A stretch of 64,000 nt of DNA from Cercis canadensis (taxonomy: Eukaryota > Streptophyta > Magnoliopsida > Fabales > Fabaceae): positions 312,201 to 376,200 of the forward strand of contig QAOA01006081.1 in assembly GCA_003255065.1 (NCBI GenBank). The letters are read 5' to 3'. A program made the position numbers and the translations under genes. Each line of letters starts with the position of its first letter. The stretch's first letter is position 1. The notes below the pieces were generated by a model. It was not told the origin of the DNA, did no database searches, and was given only the letters and a program-made list of their open reading frames with translations. Below, one piece after another: positions 47,679 through 61,281 of this stretch.

Positions 47679-49300
47679 TCAGCTGGATCTAACAGTTTCT
47701 ATGGCAAGGACTAAATCATCAAATTTGGCCCCAGTAACTTCTTTTACAACCTTGGCGTCCTTGAGAATTTTAAAAGTAGGAACCACTCTAATTCCAAGCT
47801 CTTTTGCCAAAGGCTGCCAACAATCATCAAAGAAATTTTATGTGTAAATATTTGAGCTTAGGCTTTATCAAAGATGTTAATAATAGAAAACACATCCACA
47901 CCTTGTTTTCTTGGTTACAATCAAGCTTGAGAAAGACAACATCAAGATACTTCTCTGACATTTGTTGAAACTTTGGAGCCATCACTTTGCAAGGACCACA
48001 CCTGCATAATTTAAGAAATTGACATGTAAAGTTTCTGAAATATTCATACATTCAGTATATAGCACTAGTGCATCAAACCAAAATCCAGAATATTGAACCC
48101 TGCTTTGCTTCCCTTTGATAGCTGATGACCAATAATAGATCATTATTTATGTCACTTGTCAGAATTCTGCCAGTTTACACAGATTCAGCACTCTCTCTTG
48201 TATTTTACTTATGTGACCATGCTTTTATAATTATTCCCAATCATTGTCTAAGTTGCTCACTTGGTGTTTGCACAGCGGGACATTTGCATGCTCCTTTCCC
48301 TATTATAATTGGTGAACTTGTTCCTCATCTAATTTAGCCTATTCATATTTATTGTTCAAAGCAGCAGGAAAAAGGATTAGGAATTTAAGAAACCAACAAC
48401 TCATCAGTGACACAACACAAACAAGATGTATAGATAAGTTAGATCAGAAACACAAAATCTGACAGATGGTCTTCAAATAATCAGCATAAAATCCCAACTA
48501 ATTTAAACCTTTACTGCTAAAATAATTTGAAATTGTAAGTTGAATATAAATTTGTGTGCCTTGTTCTCAATTCCCATCCCATAGTGATATAGTGTTGTTG
48601 TATTGATATTGAGAGAGAGAGCAACAGAAACGCATAGATAAACTAGGCAGATACTAGAAAAGGCTAAAGTGGCAAAGAAAATATAAAATCCCAACAGCTG
48701 ATGAAAAAGTCCCAACTCCCAACAAGAGTCATACTCATAACGGAAACTTGTGCTAGTGGTAGTGGTAATGCTATCATCCTGCTCACTCACTACCATCTTC
48801 ATGTATTGTGTAATTGTGTTGGAAAACATTAAAACAATTATAAGTAAAGCTAAAGCACTAAATATAAATAAATAATGAAATAGCAATGTTCCCCTCCCCT
48901 GAACCTGAATCTCATAAAGACAAAGTAATGGAGAATACCATTGGGTGTACATGTCGAGGACGACGGTCTTGTCGGCGGCGGCGGCGGCGTTAACGATCGG
49001 CCAGAAGGTATCCTTGTTGACCTCGGTGACCTGGCCCACTGTGGCGCCGGCAGTATCCAAGCCCGACCTTGTTACCGTAAGAACCCTAGCACTACCAATT
49101 CCCATAGCACCGCTTCTCACACTCAAACCACCCATTCCCATGCCCATATTCACATTCTTGGAGTTGGAAGCACTTGAGAATGAGAATCTAGCTCTAGCTG
49201 TAGCAGTGGCAGATGGATCCAATAACGTAATCGGATTCGGTTGGTTGGCAGTGGCGGACAAGAACACAGACTTGGAACACACACAGAGGTTGAGAGCCAT
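47679..49300 (-). CDS. Thioredoxin f, chloroplast
   Basis: Disulfide reductase of the plastid stroma, reduced by ferredoxin:thioredoxin reductase; it light-activates Calvin-cycle enzymes such as fructose-1,6-bisphosphatase. Three exons, minus strand: 49300-48939, 48001-47902, 47813-47679, giving 198 aa. The start MALNLCVCSKS was preferred over an in-frame Met at 49369, because it gives a normal transit peptide (about 75 residues, Ser/Ala/Thr-rich). The thioredoxin fold holds VTEVNKDTFWPIVNAA, VVLDMYTQWCGPCK with redox Cys122 and Cys125, and KFQQMSEKYLDVVFLKLDCN, whose extra Cys after the active site is typical of f-type. GIRVVPTFKILKD with the cis-Pro follows. The end is AIETVRSS. It is divergent from the aspartic protease. 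Confidence 0.95.
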
Positions 49301-50817
49301 CGCAATTTGCAAGCCACACAAAACAAAGAGACTAAACCACTCTGCTCTCACTCGCTCACTCGCCAACACACCAAAGCTATGTTAGTTAAAAAACCAAACA
49401 AAAAATCCCGGGGCAGTAAAGCTATGGTTATGGACGGGATGGGATCCCCATTCCAAAGGACGTCATTACCCTTATAGCTTGTGCATATTATGAGAAAAAT
49501 AGGGGTTGTCTCAGTCAATCCATCACAATGAAAGCGATGCAAGAAATAATAGTATCGTCTAATTTTCGCATGCCTTCCTAAGATTTATTGTCTTAAGAAA
49601 GAAAAAATCTTCTCTTGTATTGTATCCCTGCCCTCCCGCGCTCACAATTTTGATACAAGTCACTAAATATAATATAATAATAAAAGATTTAATTAATTTA
49701 CACGAATTTAAATCACCATCACATAAAAAACTAGAAATATATGGAATGTAATGTACCATAAGAATGCAGTAGCAATTAGAAAAAGGAGGATATTGTATGT
49801 GTAGAACTGTAGGTAAGAGGCAAGATAAAGATATGTATCGAATCGAATACTTACTTCATTTCAAAATTAATGTCTTGCAACTGCAACTCTTCAATACAGC
49901 CAACACCAACCAGTTGAGCCCTTCAACTTGCTTTTTATTTATTTAATTAATGTGATGCAATGACGAAAAGAAAAAAATTAAATGTTAATATGTGAATATA
50001 TTAATATTTATATTTTTAATAACTTATTTAAATAATTAAATGTTATTCTATTAAATTATATCCTCTGTAAGAAATAAAATAAATGACACTGACATCCCAT
50101 GGTATCAAAACAAAACAAGAGATCCATGAAAATATTTACGTACTAGGTAATTTAATGATAAAAACTAAAAATGGTGAATATATGATATGTTTGAAGTTGA
50201 GGGAGTCCTCAGTCATGAACGGATCGCTATTGAAGGAATAGGAAACTGAATGAGGGAATGAAGTCAAATTGCAAAGACAAGACACAGGACTACAACAGGA
50301 GCGGGAGGGATGAGAATTGAGAAATAATAGATGAAGGGAGGTTCCGAAGCCAACCTCGGGTATATATATGATTAAGGTTAAAGAGAAAATTTTGGGGAAA
50401 GAGAGAGAAAACAAACTTGGGAAGCAAAGGACCAAATACGAAGCACACAGAGACAGAGAAGGGAAAGGAAAGGGAAAAAAAACAGACCCCCGACGTTGTT
50501 TACTATTTATCTTTTCTCAATATTTGTGTCAGACGTGTCGTTTGCCGTTGAAAACGCGAAATTCCCTCTGTCTCTCTCTCTCTGTTACCGACTTGCCTCT
50601 CATTCTTTTGTTTGCTCCCCCCACAATTCTCCATTGCCATTCCCTCCTTCACCGACCTTTTTCTCTCAACTGGGGTCGGCAATGTTCAAGGATGAAAATA
50701 GAAAAACAAATATTTGAATCCAATGTGAATTCTATTGGATTGCTTCGATCTATTTTCCTTTTTTTTCTTTCTTTAATTGCTTTCTCTTGAAGTTACCGGT
50801 GCGTAGAATTCAAAGTT
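49301..50817. other. Divergent promoter region, thioredoxin f / aspartic protease
   Basis: About 1.5 kb. The protease side has a TATATATAT box at 50361-50369 and a long CT-rich leader (about 50390-50817) with short upstream ATG frames, for example at 50496. No other gene seen. Confidence 0.55.
50361..50369 (+). promoter_or_regulatory. Probable TATA box of the aspartic protease gene
   Basis: TATATATAT about 450 bp before the ATG, followed by purine-rich then CT-rich leader-like DNA. Position is an inference; no transcript evidence available. Confidence 0.4.
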
Positions 50818-53800
50818 ATGAAAATGGATCTCAGAGGATTACTGGTTCTGGGCTTATTAGTTTTTGAATTTTCTTGGCTTGCCTATGGAAATTTGGTGTT
50901 TACAGTGGAGCACAAATTCAAAGGTCGGCAAAAGACTTTGAGTGCGATGAAAGCCCATGATGCCCGTCGTCGAGGAAGAATTCTTTCCGCCGTGGATCTC
51001 AGCCTTGGCGGCAATGGCCACCCTGCTGAAACTGGGTTAGTTTCCTGCTGCTATTCCTTTTTTTTTTTTTTTTTTTTTTTNTTTTTTTTTTTTTTTTTTA
51101 AAATTCCATAAGCACGCAGATATATCCCCTCTTCTTTTCAAATGAATTTTTTTGGAATTGCTTCATTTTCCCAATATAACGTTCATTTTTCATAAACAAG
51201 TAACTCATTGACTTTGTAGCTGAGATCCAAGCTCTCTTGCATTTCTTGTTTTCCAGCATTATCTGCTTCTTTCCTTTTTTGTATAGTCTGCCATGCCAGA
51301 CGATCCCTTTCCTTTCTCGGACAAAAATCATGGGGGAACTTGATTAATTAACTATTTTACAAATTATGGTTTCATTTTCCTATCTTACTTTGATTAAGCA
51401 CGCCACTACTTATCCTTGATGTCTGTCTCCTTTTACATACCAATACCATAAATTTTACTCTATTTTCAGTGTGATTATATTTTTCAATCTTTAATCTTGA
51501 GAGTTGGAGTCGAGTCCATTCTTTTACCTTTTACGTGATGGCTAGAACAAATTGGTAAACAAACTCTGCACCTTATTGTGACAGTTATAATGTCGCTAAA
51601 TGGAAAATCCAGCTCAGATGGTCGAAGCTCAGCCACTGAGTATTACCATCCTCGACGAAAACTGATGCAAATTGATTATCTTTTTTCTAAAACAAAATTT
51701 TGAACTAATCTGGTAATTTACTGTCTGGTCGAAAACTATGATAATTTTGATGTCGATGCTTGTGTTGCTCATTTTATTTAGGCTGTATTATACAAAACTT
51801 CGGCTTGGGTCTCCTTCAAAGGACTACCACGTGCAAGTTGATACAGGGAGTGACATTTTGTGGATAAATTGTGTTGACTGCACGAAATGTCCCAAGACAA
51901 GTGATCTTCATGTATGTATCTAGACTTTACTTTTTCAACTTTGTCTATTTAGAAAGTGATCACATTGATAACATTCCTCACATACTAGTTCAGACTTAAG
52001 AGTGACATAGCGGAAGTTATATTCCTTTCTGAAAGTTACCTGAGCCCCTTATTGAACTAGTATTTTATATGACTATTACATTACAGATAGAATTGACACT
52101 ATATGACCCAAAGAGCTCCAAAACTTCACATTTGGTTTCTTGTGATGATGATTTTTGCTCTTCCACATACGATGGTCCAGTTTCTGGTTGCAAGCCTGGG
52201 CTGGGCTGCGAATACAGTGTAGTATATGGGGATGGAAGCGGAACTGCTGGATACTTTGTGAGGGATTATCTTACATTTGACCAAGTAAATGGTAACCTTC
52301 ACACGGCACCAGCAAATAGCAGTGTGGTGTTTGGGTGAGAATCATTTCTGATATTTTCCTTTATAGTCATATTATTTTGGCATCTGACAACAGTGCTTAG
52401 GCCTTGGTCTGCTGTTAATGTTGTTGGATTCTATGCCAGGTTCTTTCTTCCCATGAGAGAAATTGATGTTATGCATCCATGTTGTAAAAAATTAAATTTT
52501 CATCTCCCTTTGACCTAATTGTTCAATGTTCATTGGATACATCCTAATGTAATTATTTGACTAATCTGTTTGGATTTTTCTTGGGATATTCTGACTAGTT
52601 CCTTAAATTTATTCATTTACCTTTTTAGTTTTTTTTTTTTTTTTTGCTTGTCTTTATTCTAGATAGTTTATTGCTTCATACCAAAATTCATTTTAGGAGT
52701 TTCAATCTGGTTTTATCATGAACTGTTTAGAAATTTTTATCTTTCTGGATGCAGAAATAAATAAAGAAAAAGATCACTATTGACTTTGAATGCTTTTCTA
52801 TATGTCTTTAAGTATTCTCTTGATGATAGGTGTGGAGCTACACAATCTGGGGGATTAAGTTCATCTTCTGAAGAAGCACTTGATGGAATTTTTGGTTTTG
52901 GACAAGCGAATTCATCAGTGCTTTCACAGCTTGCTGCAGCTGGAAAGGTGAAAAAGATTTTTTCACACTGCCTTGATAATAATCGTGGAGGTGGAATCTT
53001 TGCCATAGGGGAGGTGGTGCAGCCAAAAGTGAATACAACTCCATTGGTAGCAAATCAGTATGTGCAACATCTTAGCTTTTTATTTCACATGCCATGATAT
53101 TTGTGTTAAATGTGATTGGTATGTTGTTATTAGTTGATAAGAGTAACTTAACTAGAATTATATAGTTTTCTATTTGATGATGATGCAAAGGCAGTTTAAC
53201 TTCTGGAGAATTGAAGATTTTGGTTTGCATACATTTCATTTTCAGAATACTTATTTGGATTCTGTTGCTACCAAATGCTGCCTAGAGATGTAGTTCTTCA
53301 TTATCAAATCAAATGTAGCAAAGACCTCCTCCTGGTTATAATTTAAATGCATGTAAAAATTCAGAAGTTGCACTGTAATAAAAATTATATAGTAATCAAA
53401 TAATCTCATATCGTCCTTTACTACGAGCTCATTTCATCTTCAAAAATGTTGACATCAGCTGCATTGTTCTGGAGTTGACAAAGAGAGCAGTGGTTATATG
53501 AGTTGATGTCAAGAAATTTGCTAGTGTAATGAATCTGCATGGTTTAATTTTGTGGTTGTTTTATTTATTATTTTTTTCCCTTTTGGATAGGTTGACATGA
53601 TTCAAGCATGTGATGAAGATAAACTAATTATTTTTACATATTATTTTAGAACTGTTTATTTAAATGATTAAGAAAATGAAGTTATCAAGCTGTTTCATGA
53701 AAAAGAAGAAAATATTATACATTATTGTCATATGAGATGGAAAAAAACTTGCATATAATTTATTTGCAATTGATTTTCACTAGTATGATACTCTATGACA

Positions 53801-56601
53801 TATCATTTTACATCAATGTCATTTTCTTCATGTCTTAAGCAAATCAGCAATTTTCGTTTTATTTTATTTATTTATTTTTTTGAATTAAAATCTCCTCCAG
53901 AAATTTCAGCTCTCTCTTTCTCTTTCTGATATTTTGCGTACAATAAATCCTTTTGTTTGATCAACTAGAAGGGCCAATAAGCCTGTAGGTTACTGAAAGG
54001 GAGTTATCCTTCTACCTTAAATTCTCCCTTTCTAAGGCCTCATATTTTATGAAGGTAGATTCATACTGTGATCTCTGCAAATAGAAGCCATAGAAACTTT
54101 CAATCTAACCTCGCTGGCATATTCTCTTGCAAATATTTCTTTATTCTTTCAGGTTGTTATATTGTATTTTCTATTGAGTTCAGGTCTTGGATTTAAATTA
54201 TGTCATAATTGTAGTCTATTAACTGTTATAGGGCACACTACAATGTGGTTTTGAAGGACATTGAGGTCGATAAGGATGTTCTAGATCTCCCCACAGATAT
54301 ATTTGACACTGGAAATGGGCGGGGAACAATAATAGATAGTGGCACAACTTTGGCTTATCTTCCATCTTCGGTTTATGAGCAACTAATGAACAAGGTAAGT
54401 GCTTCTATTAAACATTAATTGAAATATTACTTTGTCTTAAATACTTACAATTGTTCTTTATGATAGGTTATGTCTCGGCAGCCTGGACTGGAAATACATA
54501 TGGTTGATGGCCAATTTTCTTGTTTTCAGTATAGTGGAAAGTGAGATCATAGTCTTTGCCACTTCCTTTTACTTCATAGAGAGGAAATTTTATCATTTTT
54601 CTGTTTATTAGTCTTCAATTTTGCACTTGAGCATGGATGGAGATTTGATGTAGAGCGATTGGTTCACTTGAAAACCACTAATTAGATCTTGATGAAGTGC
54701 AATCAGAAATTTTATAGCATGTCTGGTCTTATCTGAGTTCTATTAACAGACAAAAAGTAGGCATTGCAGGCCAGTTCTTAAGTTATTATTCTAAGATCTT
54801 CTTTCTCAGTCCTTTTTGAATTTTTTATTACTTTGTCCTTTTTCCTTCATTTGGGAGGGGAGATGTTAAGCATATTGAATTTTTATTGAAAGGTAGTCTG
54901 AGATAATATTATGTTAACTAGAAGTATCGAAATCTTTTATTGCCACATATACATATAATCTAATATGGAAATCATGTTTTCAACTTCTTCTTTCAAAATG
55001 GTAACTGAGCATGATTTCTTGTTCATATGATATTCTGTTGACATTTAAATGTTGCTAGCTTTTCCCTTGGTTACGCCAGCACTTGACTTCTGACAGATCA
55101 GCAATCAAAATGTTATTTACTTTTGAATAAAGTTTTAATTCATCAATTCAGGGAAGCAATCACTTCACTTTTCATTGTCAGGCTTATGCAGACCTGAACT
55201 TGTTGTGTATTTACTCTTGCAGTGTTGATGATGGGTTTCCAACTGTCAAGTTTCATTTTGAGGAATCAGTTCCTTTGACAGTTTATCCACATGACTACCT
55301 ATTCGAGATTAAAGTATGAACTTTATCATTCATGAAAAATATAAGTTTTATTTGAAAGCTATAGTCTGAAGATTAAAGTAGAAAGTTGTTGTATGTCTGA
55401 TAATGGTGCTCTCTTGATATTATTTTGTCCTCAACTGTGCCCCAGAATGCTGTGTGGTGTGTTGGCTGGCAGAAAACTGCATCACAAACTAAGGATGGAA
55501 GGGACATGACTCTTCTTGGAGGTAAATTTTTGAATTAAATATCACGTGTATATTCAGCGGGTTATTTCTTTCTTAATTTAGTTTGAAGATTGTGCATTTA
55601 GTCCCAAATCCAGTCTGCTTCTGATACATGTTTGTCTTCTAGCTCCTAAGCAGCCCCTTTATTTCTCTCATCCTATCTTTGATGTCAATATTATTTATTA
55701 GCTTTTGAATGGCTTCCAATTGCAGATTTGGTGCTTTCAAACAGACTAGTTATATATGATCTTGAAAATATGACCATTGGATGGACAGAATATAATTGTG
55801 AGTACCAAGTAGCCTTTCATCAATTTTTCTGTTTCCTTCTTTGTTGTATGGTTTAGTCTATTCTAATTCTTTATTGGTTAATTTGCCAAATTTATCCCCA
55901 TGGATTGCTTCAAGTTCATTTTAGTAATGGTGGCCTTAGATTCTCTTAGTACTTTTTTATGAGAAATATGTGGGCTTTAATTGTCATCCCGCCACCACCC
56001 ATCTCTAACTTGAAACTTTTATGCACGAAAAACATTTTATTTCTGTAGTTAAGTTGGTGGCACCCCCAGCTTTTCATGCCACTTAAAAGGTTATATCTCA
56101 TTCTTACTTCATTTTCTGCCACCTTAAAAAATTTGCGATTTCTCTAGAGAAATTTGTGCCAGTATATGTAACACAAATGTCTGTGATTTTGCATGTTGAA
56201 TATTATAGTACTAGAATATAGCCTGCTTAGATTTTTTCCAGTAACTTATATATTGTTTCCCAAATGAATTAAATAACAGGAGATAGTCCTGATTTTCCAA
56301 TGCATCTACAAACGATTGACTAACATGAGCTTAGAATAACACAAAGACAATTTTTTTTAAAATTTTTTATGTGATGCTGTAGCTGTTGAAATGTGTTGAT
56401 ATTGATGCATTGTGGAATGACCTTAGCATTTTGTTATTGTTTTCTTTAGGCTCTTCCAGCATTAAAGTGAAGGATGAAACGAATGGAGCTGTATATACAG
56501 TGTCTGCACACGATATTTCTTCGGCCTGCGCCGTGTTAATTGGAAGAATATTGACATTCTTTTTGTTGCTAGTTGCCATGCTAAACATCTTGGTTAGCTA
56601 G
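50818..56601 (+). CDS. A1-family aspartic protease, GPI-anchored type (A36/A39-like)
   Basis: Pepsin-like protease expected at the cell surface or in the secretory pathway. Ten exons: 50818-51035, 51782-51911, 52087-52334, 52830-53057, 54232-54394, 54467-54540, 55223-55313, 55446-55521, 55726-55797, 56450-56601, giving 483 aa. Residues 1-24 form a signal peptide (GLLVLGLLVFEFSWLAYG), then a propeptide with MKAHDARRRGRIL. The first catalytic motif is VDTGSDILWINC (Asp93); the second is IIDSGTTLAYLPSS (Asp310). The plant nepenthesin-type Cys-rich insert is visible (CVDCTKC, CDDDFCSSTYDGPVSGC), plus the flap VVYGDGSGTAGYFVRDYLTF. The hydrophobic C-terminus (LTFFLLLVAMLNILV) lacks a charged tail, as expected for a GPI signal. 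Intron 1 contains a poly-T run with an unresolved N at 51081. Confidence 0.94.
51059..51100. other. Poly-T run with an embedded N
   Basis: A T homopolymer about 25 bp inside intron 1 of the aspartic protease gene carries one N at 51081. Length unresolved; close to, but not touching, the donor site at 51036. Confidence 0.8.
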
Positions 56602-58558
56602 TTTTTGGATACACGAGGGATGGCATTCATTTGATTTTGTTGTACCATAATTTGTTCAATGATAACGTGTGCCTGATATAGTATGATCCGATAATTTCTT
56701 GTAGAGATGGGTTGAGAAAGAGGGGGAGATGTTTAAAATCATTCCTTTCAGTAACTTCTATTTTCATTTTAAAGGAGGAAGCTAGATGAATTGCTTATAA
56801 CTGTTTTTAATTTTTATAATCTAAATTCGTACAAAAGTGTTAGTAAGTTATATATATATATATATATATATAGAGGAGGTTTCTTAAATACTTTTCATAT
56901 TTATTAGTATGTCATATTACATGAGATTAGCTAATATGAGAATGTCATTTATACAAATTAATTATTTTTAAATTTATTTGAGAAAATAAAATAAAGTATA
57001 TTTATATTCAATAAAATATAAAAATTATGTATGTTTGTCACGTCAGTGTTATATGACGTATTTAGTAATATCATAGAATTTCTAATATATTTATAATATA
57101 ACATCGTATATTTGAGTTTTAGTGTTTGTTAAGTTACATTTGATACTTTTGGAGATATCACTACCCCTCTATCTAGTTGAGTGAGTTTCCGTGGGATTTA
57201 CCCAATAATTTTAGTTTTATTACGAAAATTTCAAAAACTTATTTTTTATAAAATGTAAAAACAGTATGATATAAAAAAAAAAAAATATGTCAAATTTTTT
57301 TTGCATAAAATGTAAATTTTTTGATATCTTCGGAATGACTCTAAATTCGATTTATGAGTTCTACAAAAAGCCCCCTTACTCTAAGAGGAGGTATAACTTA
57401 AAAATGACCATTCTGTCTTCGAAATATTCATAACACAGCTGCACAATGCTGGACTTTTTATTGAAGAATATACTAAATAGTTAGTTAGTATTGTGGAAAC
57501 TGACCGGAATAATAGAAGTAACATGACATGAAATTCAACGTGTGAAATTTGGTGGGTAGGTAGTATTGAACTTATTTCCTTACATAGTCATTATGTTTAA
57601 AATATGAAAGTTTTTTTAGATATTTTTAATATTTATATGGTATATTATACTATATGAAAATAGTCAATATATAAATAACATGTGTACAAGTCAATTATTT
57701 TTAAATTTATTTAAAAAAAATAAGATATTATATTTTATATCTAATAAAATATAAAAATTATCATGTTAGTATAATATGAGATACCATATAATATCATAAA
57801 ATCTCTATTAAAATATACATATAAAATTAACATTATGAATGGCAAATAATTTTAGTCAAGCCAAATTTATATTTTGTATACAAAAATCGTATTGTATATT
57901 TATGTTGAGTTTTAATTTTGTCTGATTATTTTATTCTAATTAAAACTTGTATTTTTCGAAATGTGAGTAAATTTTATGTTACGTGTTTTGCCCTTATTTT
58001 CTGAAATTGTTTGTGCTAAAATCATATTCAAATCTAGTTCAATGAGGTACAAAGACTAAACAGCCAGCATGTTTATCCATATAAAATAATTAGAAAGACA
58101 AAAAATTAAACTAAACCACAAGAAAATTATGTACATATTGAATATATTTTTGTGTCTTAATTAAAAGCTAAATTTTTAATTAAAAATATAAAAAAAATAA
58201 AGATTTAAACCTAAAACCTCAAGCCCGGTAATAGAATTTGTATGGCGCTAATGTGGCATTACAACCCCAAAAAAAATAAAAAGGGGCAAGGCAGAACATT
58301 ACCAGATCTAGTTTCAAAGGCAATGGTTATTGGTCGTTTTTGGCACAAGGAGAAAGTCCTTGCTCAAAGCCGTAACTATTGGATTCCAGAAAGTTAATTA
58401 TGAGATAGACATTGAGGATTAAACTGCTTGGGTTATAATTGGCATGAAGCCATATGAGGAAACAAGGGAATTGCTGAAAGAAGCTAAACATGAACCGACA
58501 AAATAATAATAATAAATAGTTATATATTTAATAAATTCCGATAGCAACAAAGCAGGGC
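56602..58558. other. AT-rich intergenic DNA between convergent protease and DUF2358 genes
   Basis: A (TA)n microsatellite lies at about 56849-56871. Two diverged direct copies of an AT-rich unit follow (see 56885-57825). No coding frame recognised. Confidence 0.55.
56885..57825 (+). repeat. Two diverged direct copies of an AT-rich repeat
   Basis: About 56885-57100 and about 57615-57825 share ordered blocks: TTAATTATTTTTAAATTTATTT against TCAATTATTTTTAAATTTATTT, then AATAAAATATAAAAATTAT, then ATATGA(C/G)-rich DNA and ATATCATA(G/A)AAT. The spacing is about 730 bp. They could be the ends of an old LTR-like or other element, but no primer-binding site or coding domain is visible. Confidence 0.5.
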
Positions 58559-61281
58559 TTACAGAGTTGTCCTAAGAAATTGTACAACAAAATAAAGAAG
58601 AGCAAGTAATAAGGCAATCTGGTATGCATCTCGTTGAAAGTTGTCATCCGTCTGGAAGAACTGAATGAAAGCACAGGCAATTATCAAACTCAAAACAAAA
58701 GACAATGAGCAAGGCACCCAAGCAATAGCCAATAGGCATTTAGCAAGTGCCATTGGTATGGTATCATCATGTAATGGTGATAAAGAATGTGCTGAAATAA
58801 ACTGAAAGATTTAAACATCTGGCTTGATTTATTAAATGATAAAGAAACCTAGCCAAGATGAACTAGGGCTATGTAGCAAAGCGGGCTTTGAAGTATTTTG
58901 AAATTTGAAGAAAAAAGAACTTACCTTAGTTGGATCACCAGATGGATCTGGATAAATCTCCAAGTTCTCTTTTTCGGTTGAAAGATGGCTAGTCAAATTC
59001 TTAGCAAAACCAGCCAAGTCTTTTCCAGACTCAATGGTAGCAAAAAGACCACGTGATGTCCAGAAAAATGCCTGAGCAATAGCAGATGAAGCTGATAAAT
59101 CCCAGAATTCTTCATGCTGAATTACTTGACCACTAATCTGGTTTAGAGTGAACTGAGAAGTAATTTGCAGTATTAGATCCCCTCCTATAGCAGCTATAAA
59201 AGATTTAGGCTTCCCTCTGATTGTCCACTTGATACTTAAGACACTGGTTGACAGCATGACCATTTCCTGCACCGTCTATTGTAGAAAAAAGGACTTTTAT
59301 CTATTTATTTGATAAAATACAGAAACTGGGAAGAAAATTGGTCAATATTTAAGATACAAACCAGAACAAGAAAAGCTGAAGGGCAGAAGTTCATGAGTAA
59401 AATGACAACAAAGTGTAGACAGGTCACAATTACCATTCATGCTGATTAACAAATAACAATAAACGTTAGTAAATTACTTAAATGTTTTCAGCTTTAACAG
59501 TTCCTGCCCCAGACAGCATAGCTCAGACACAGGACATGCAGATGCAGGATGAGATACTATATGTATATGATGACAAGGCATCACAATTTCCTCATCTCAT
59601 GGATTGCTGCTTTAGCAACAATACTCTAGAAAACTCACCACAGAGGGATGGTCTAAGGCATTGGTAGCCCATAGTGGTCTTTTGTACTTGTCACGACCTC
59701 TGAAACTCCTGACAGGATCCTGTACATAGTATCATAAACATAGTATAAATTAAACTTTGAGACAAGAATCAAACCATCTTCTCTTCTCCTCACTCCTCAA
59801 AAGCAAGTAGAGTTTGTAGAGTCAGATTAATTTAAACTCCAAAAAAAAAAAAAATGTGATGTGGCTATAGTTGGACAGATAAGTACCCTGTATCTGACAG
59901 AAACAGCAAAGGTTCCAAGGGCTCGATTTCCCTCCCGAAGCTCAAGTATATCACGCACAAGTTGCCTTGCAGTAGATTCCACCAAGGGACTACTGATGCA
60001 CTCAAACTCGTTGCAAAGCTCACCAAAGTCGATACCATCAACAATCCTATCAGCATCTGATGCTTCCGTTGTGGGATCAGAAGACAATTCTGTATTATCA
60101 GCATCATTGACAACTGCAAAACACTAGGTGCATTAGATACAATACAATCAACTTAGAAACTTATACAACAGATTAATCATCATGCTCACTCTGTCTTTTG
60201 TATCGAGAATTTAATATTCAACAAACAAAGAGATGACATGATAATAAGTTAGATATGAAGGCAAATTAACTGGCAAAATCATGGATTGCTTGTGTTGCAT
60301 CGCATGGCCAATTAACAACTCTTTTCAAGATGATGTAACTCAACCTTACCGCTAAGTTACATTTATTTCTTGATAAAACTCTATCACAATCATCCAATCT
60401 ACAATAAAATGAAGGTTCTGTTTGGATCTCGAATATAGTTAAATAAAATTAGATTTACAGAAAGTTGTTCCTTTCTGTTGATTTTCCCTGGGGATCAACA
60501 TAGCATAACTCTAAGAAAGTAGGAAGATCAAGTAATTAGATTAAACAGATTTTGTTTGTTATATTTAATTAGTACCTAAGCTAGAAAAGAGTTTCCGCTA
60601 ATTCTAAGGCTCTCAAAAGAGCAAAATGAAAAGCTATTACTTGTTGCAAATGAATATAAAAAATTCACAGAGCTAAAGAATTGTATGGTACTGAAAAATG
60701 CAGTGAGTAGCAAAGCGCCACTAACAAAAACATAGAAGCCGCAAGCATAAACACATTACAATAATGATTTCTATAGCTGTGCAGCTATAGTCATGTAAAT
60801 AAATATAAACTATAAAGCATTAAAAGCAATAGCTACTCGTAATATATATAATTGGTAAAGATGGATAGGTAACACGATATCTCATCTATGAAATGCAAGA
60901 AAGACGAACCAAGCTAAAGTTACGGCTACTCATGGGATTCGATGGAACCACAATGCATTGAAAGTTAATTATGAAAACTTTATCCATCTAGGTTGAAATG
61001 CTCAGTCCCAACAAGCATGGTGATTAGTGTTTTTTTTTATTCAGTCAAAATTATTAATTTTAATGTTAGATCATAATATGAGTAATTTGTTCCCTACCGA
61101 AGAAGAAGCATTTGAAAAAGAGAAGACAATTGAAACCTCGCAATAAAAAGGAGTGGTGGTGATGGTGCTGGACATGGAGTGAAAATGGCGGAGGCACAGT
61201 ATAGATATTAATATTATTCCGGCGAGGGGCGGCGGCGGAAACCGAAGCAGCGGCGAGAGAACAAGAAACAGTGGCAGTCAT
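58559..61281 (-). CDS. DUF2358-type plastid protein with C-terminal membrane anchor
   Basis: Function not established. Five exons, minus strand: 61281-61098, 60113-59887, 59719-59639, 59275-58925, 58660-58559, giving 314 aa. The first about 60 residues are Ala/Ser-rich then His/Phe-rich and look like a transit peptide. The core reads LVRDILELREGNRALGTFAV, VRYRDPVRSFRGRDKYKRPL, then TVQEMVMLSTSVLSIKWTIR and FTLNQISGQVIQHEEFWDLS. I assign this to the DUF2358 group of plant/cyanobacterial proteins (NTF2-like fold) from remembered resemblance, so the family name is less certain than the gene model. The tail IALLLALLYFVVQFLRTTL is a single membrane span at the very end. It converges with the aspartic protease gene. 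Confidence 0.85.

Noticed and set aside
48941-49385. Plus-strand frames over thioredoxin f exon 1
   Set aside because: Antisense shadows of the GC-rich transit-peptide exon.
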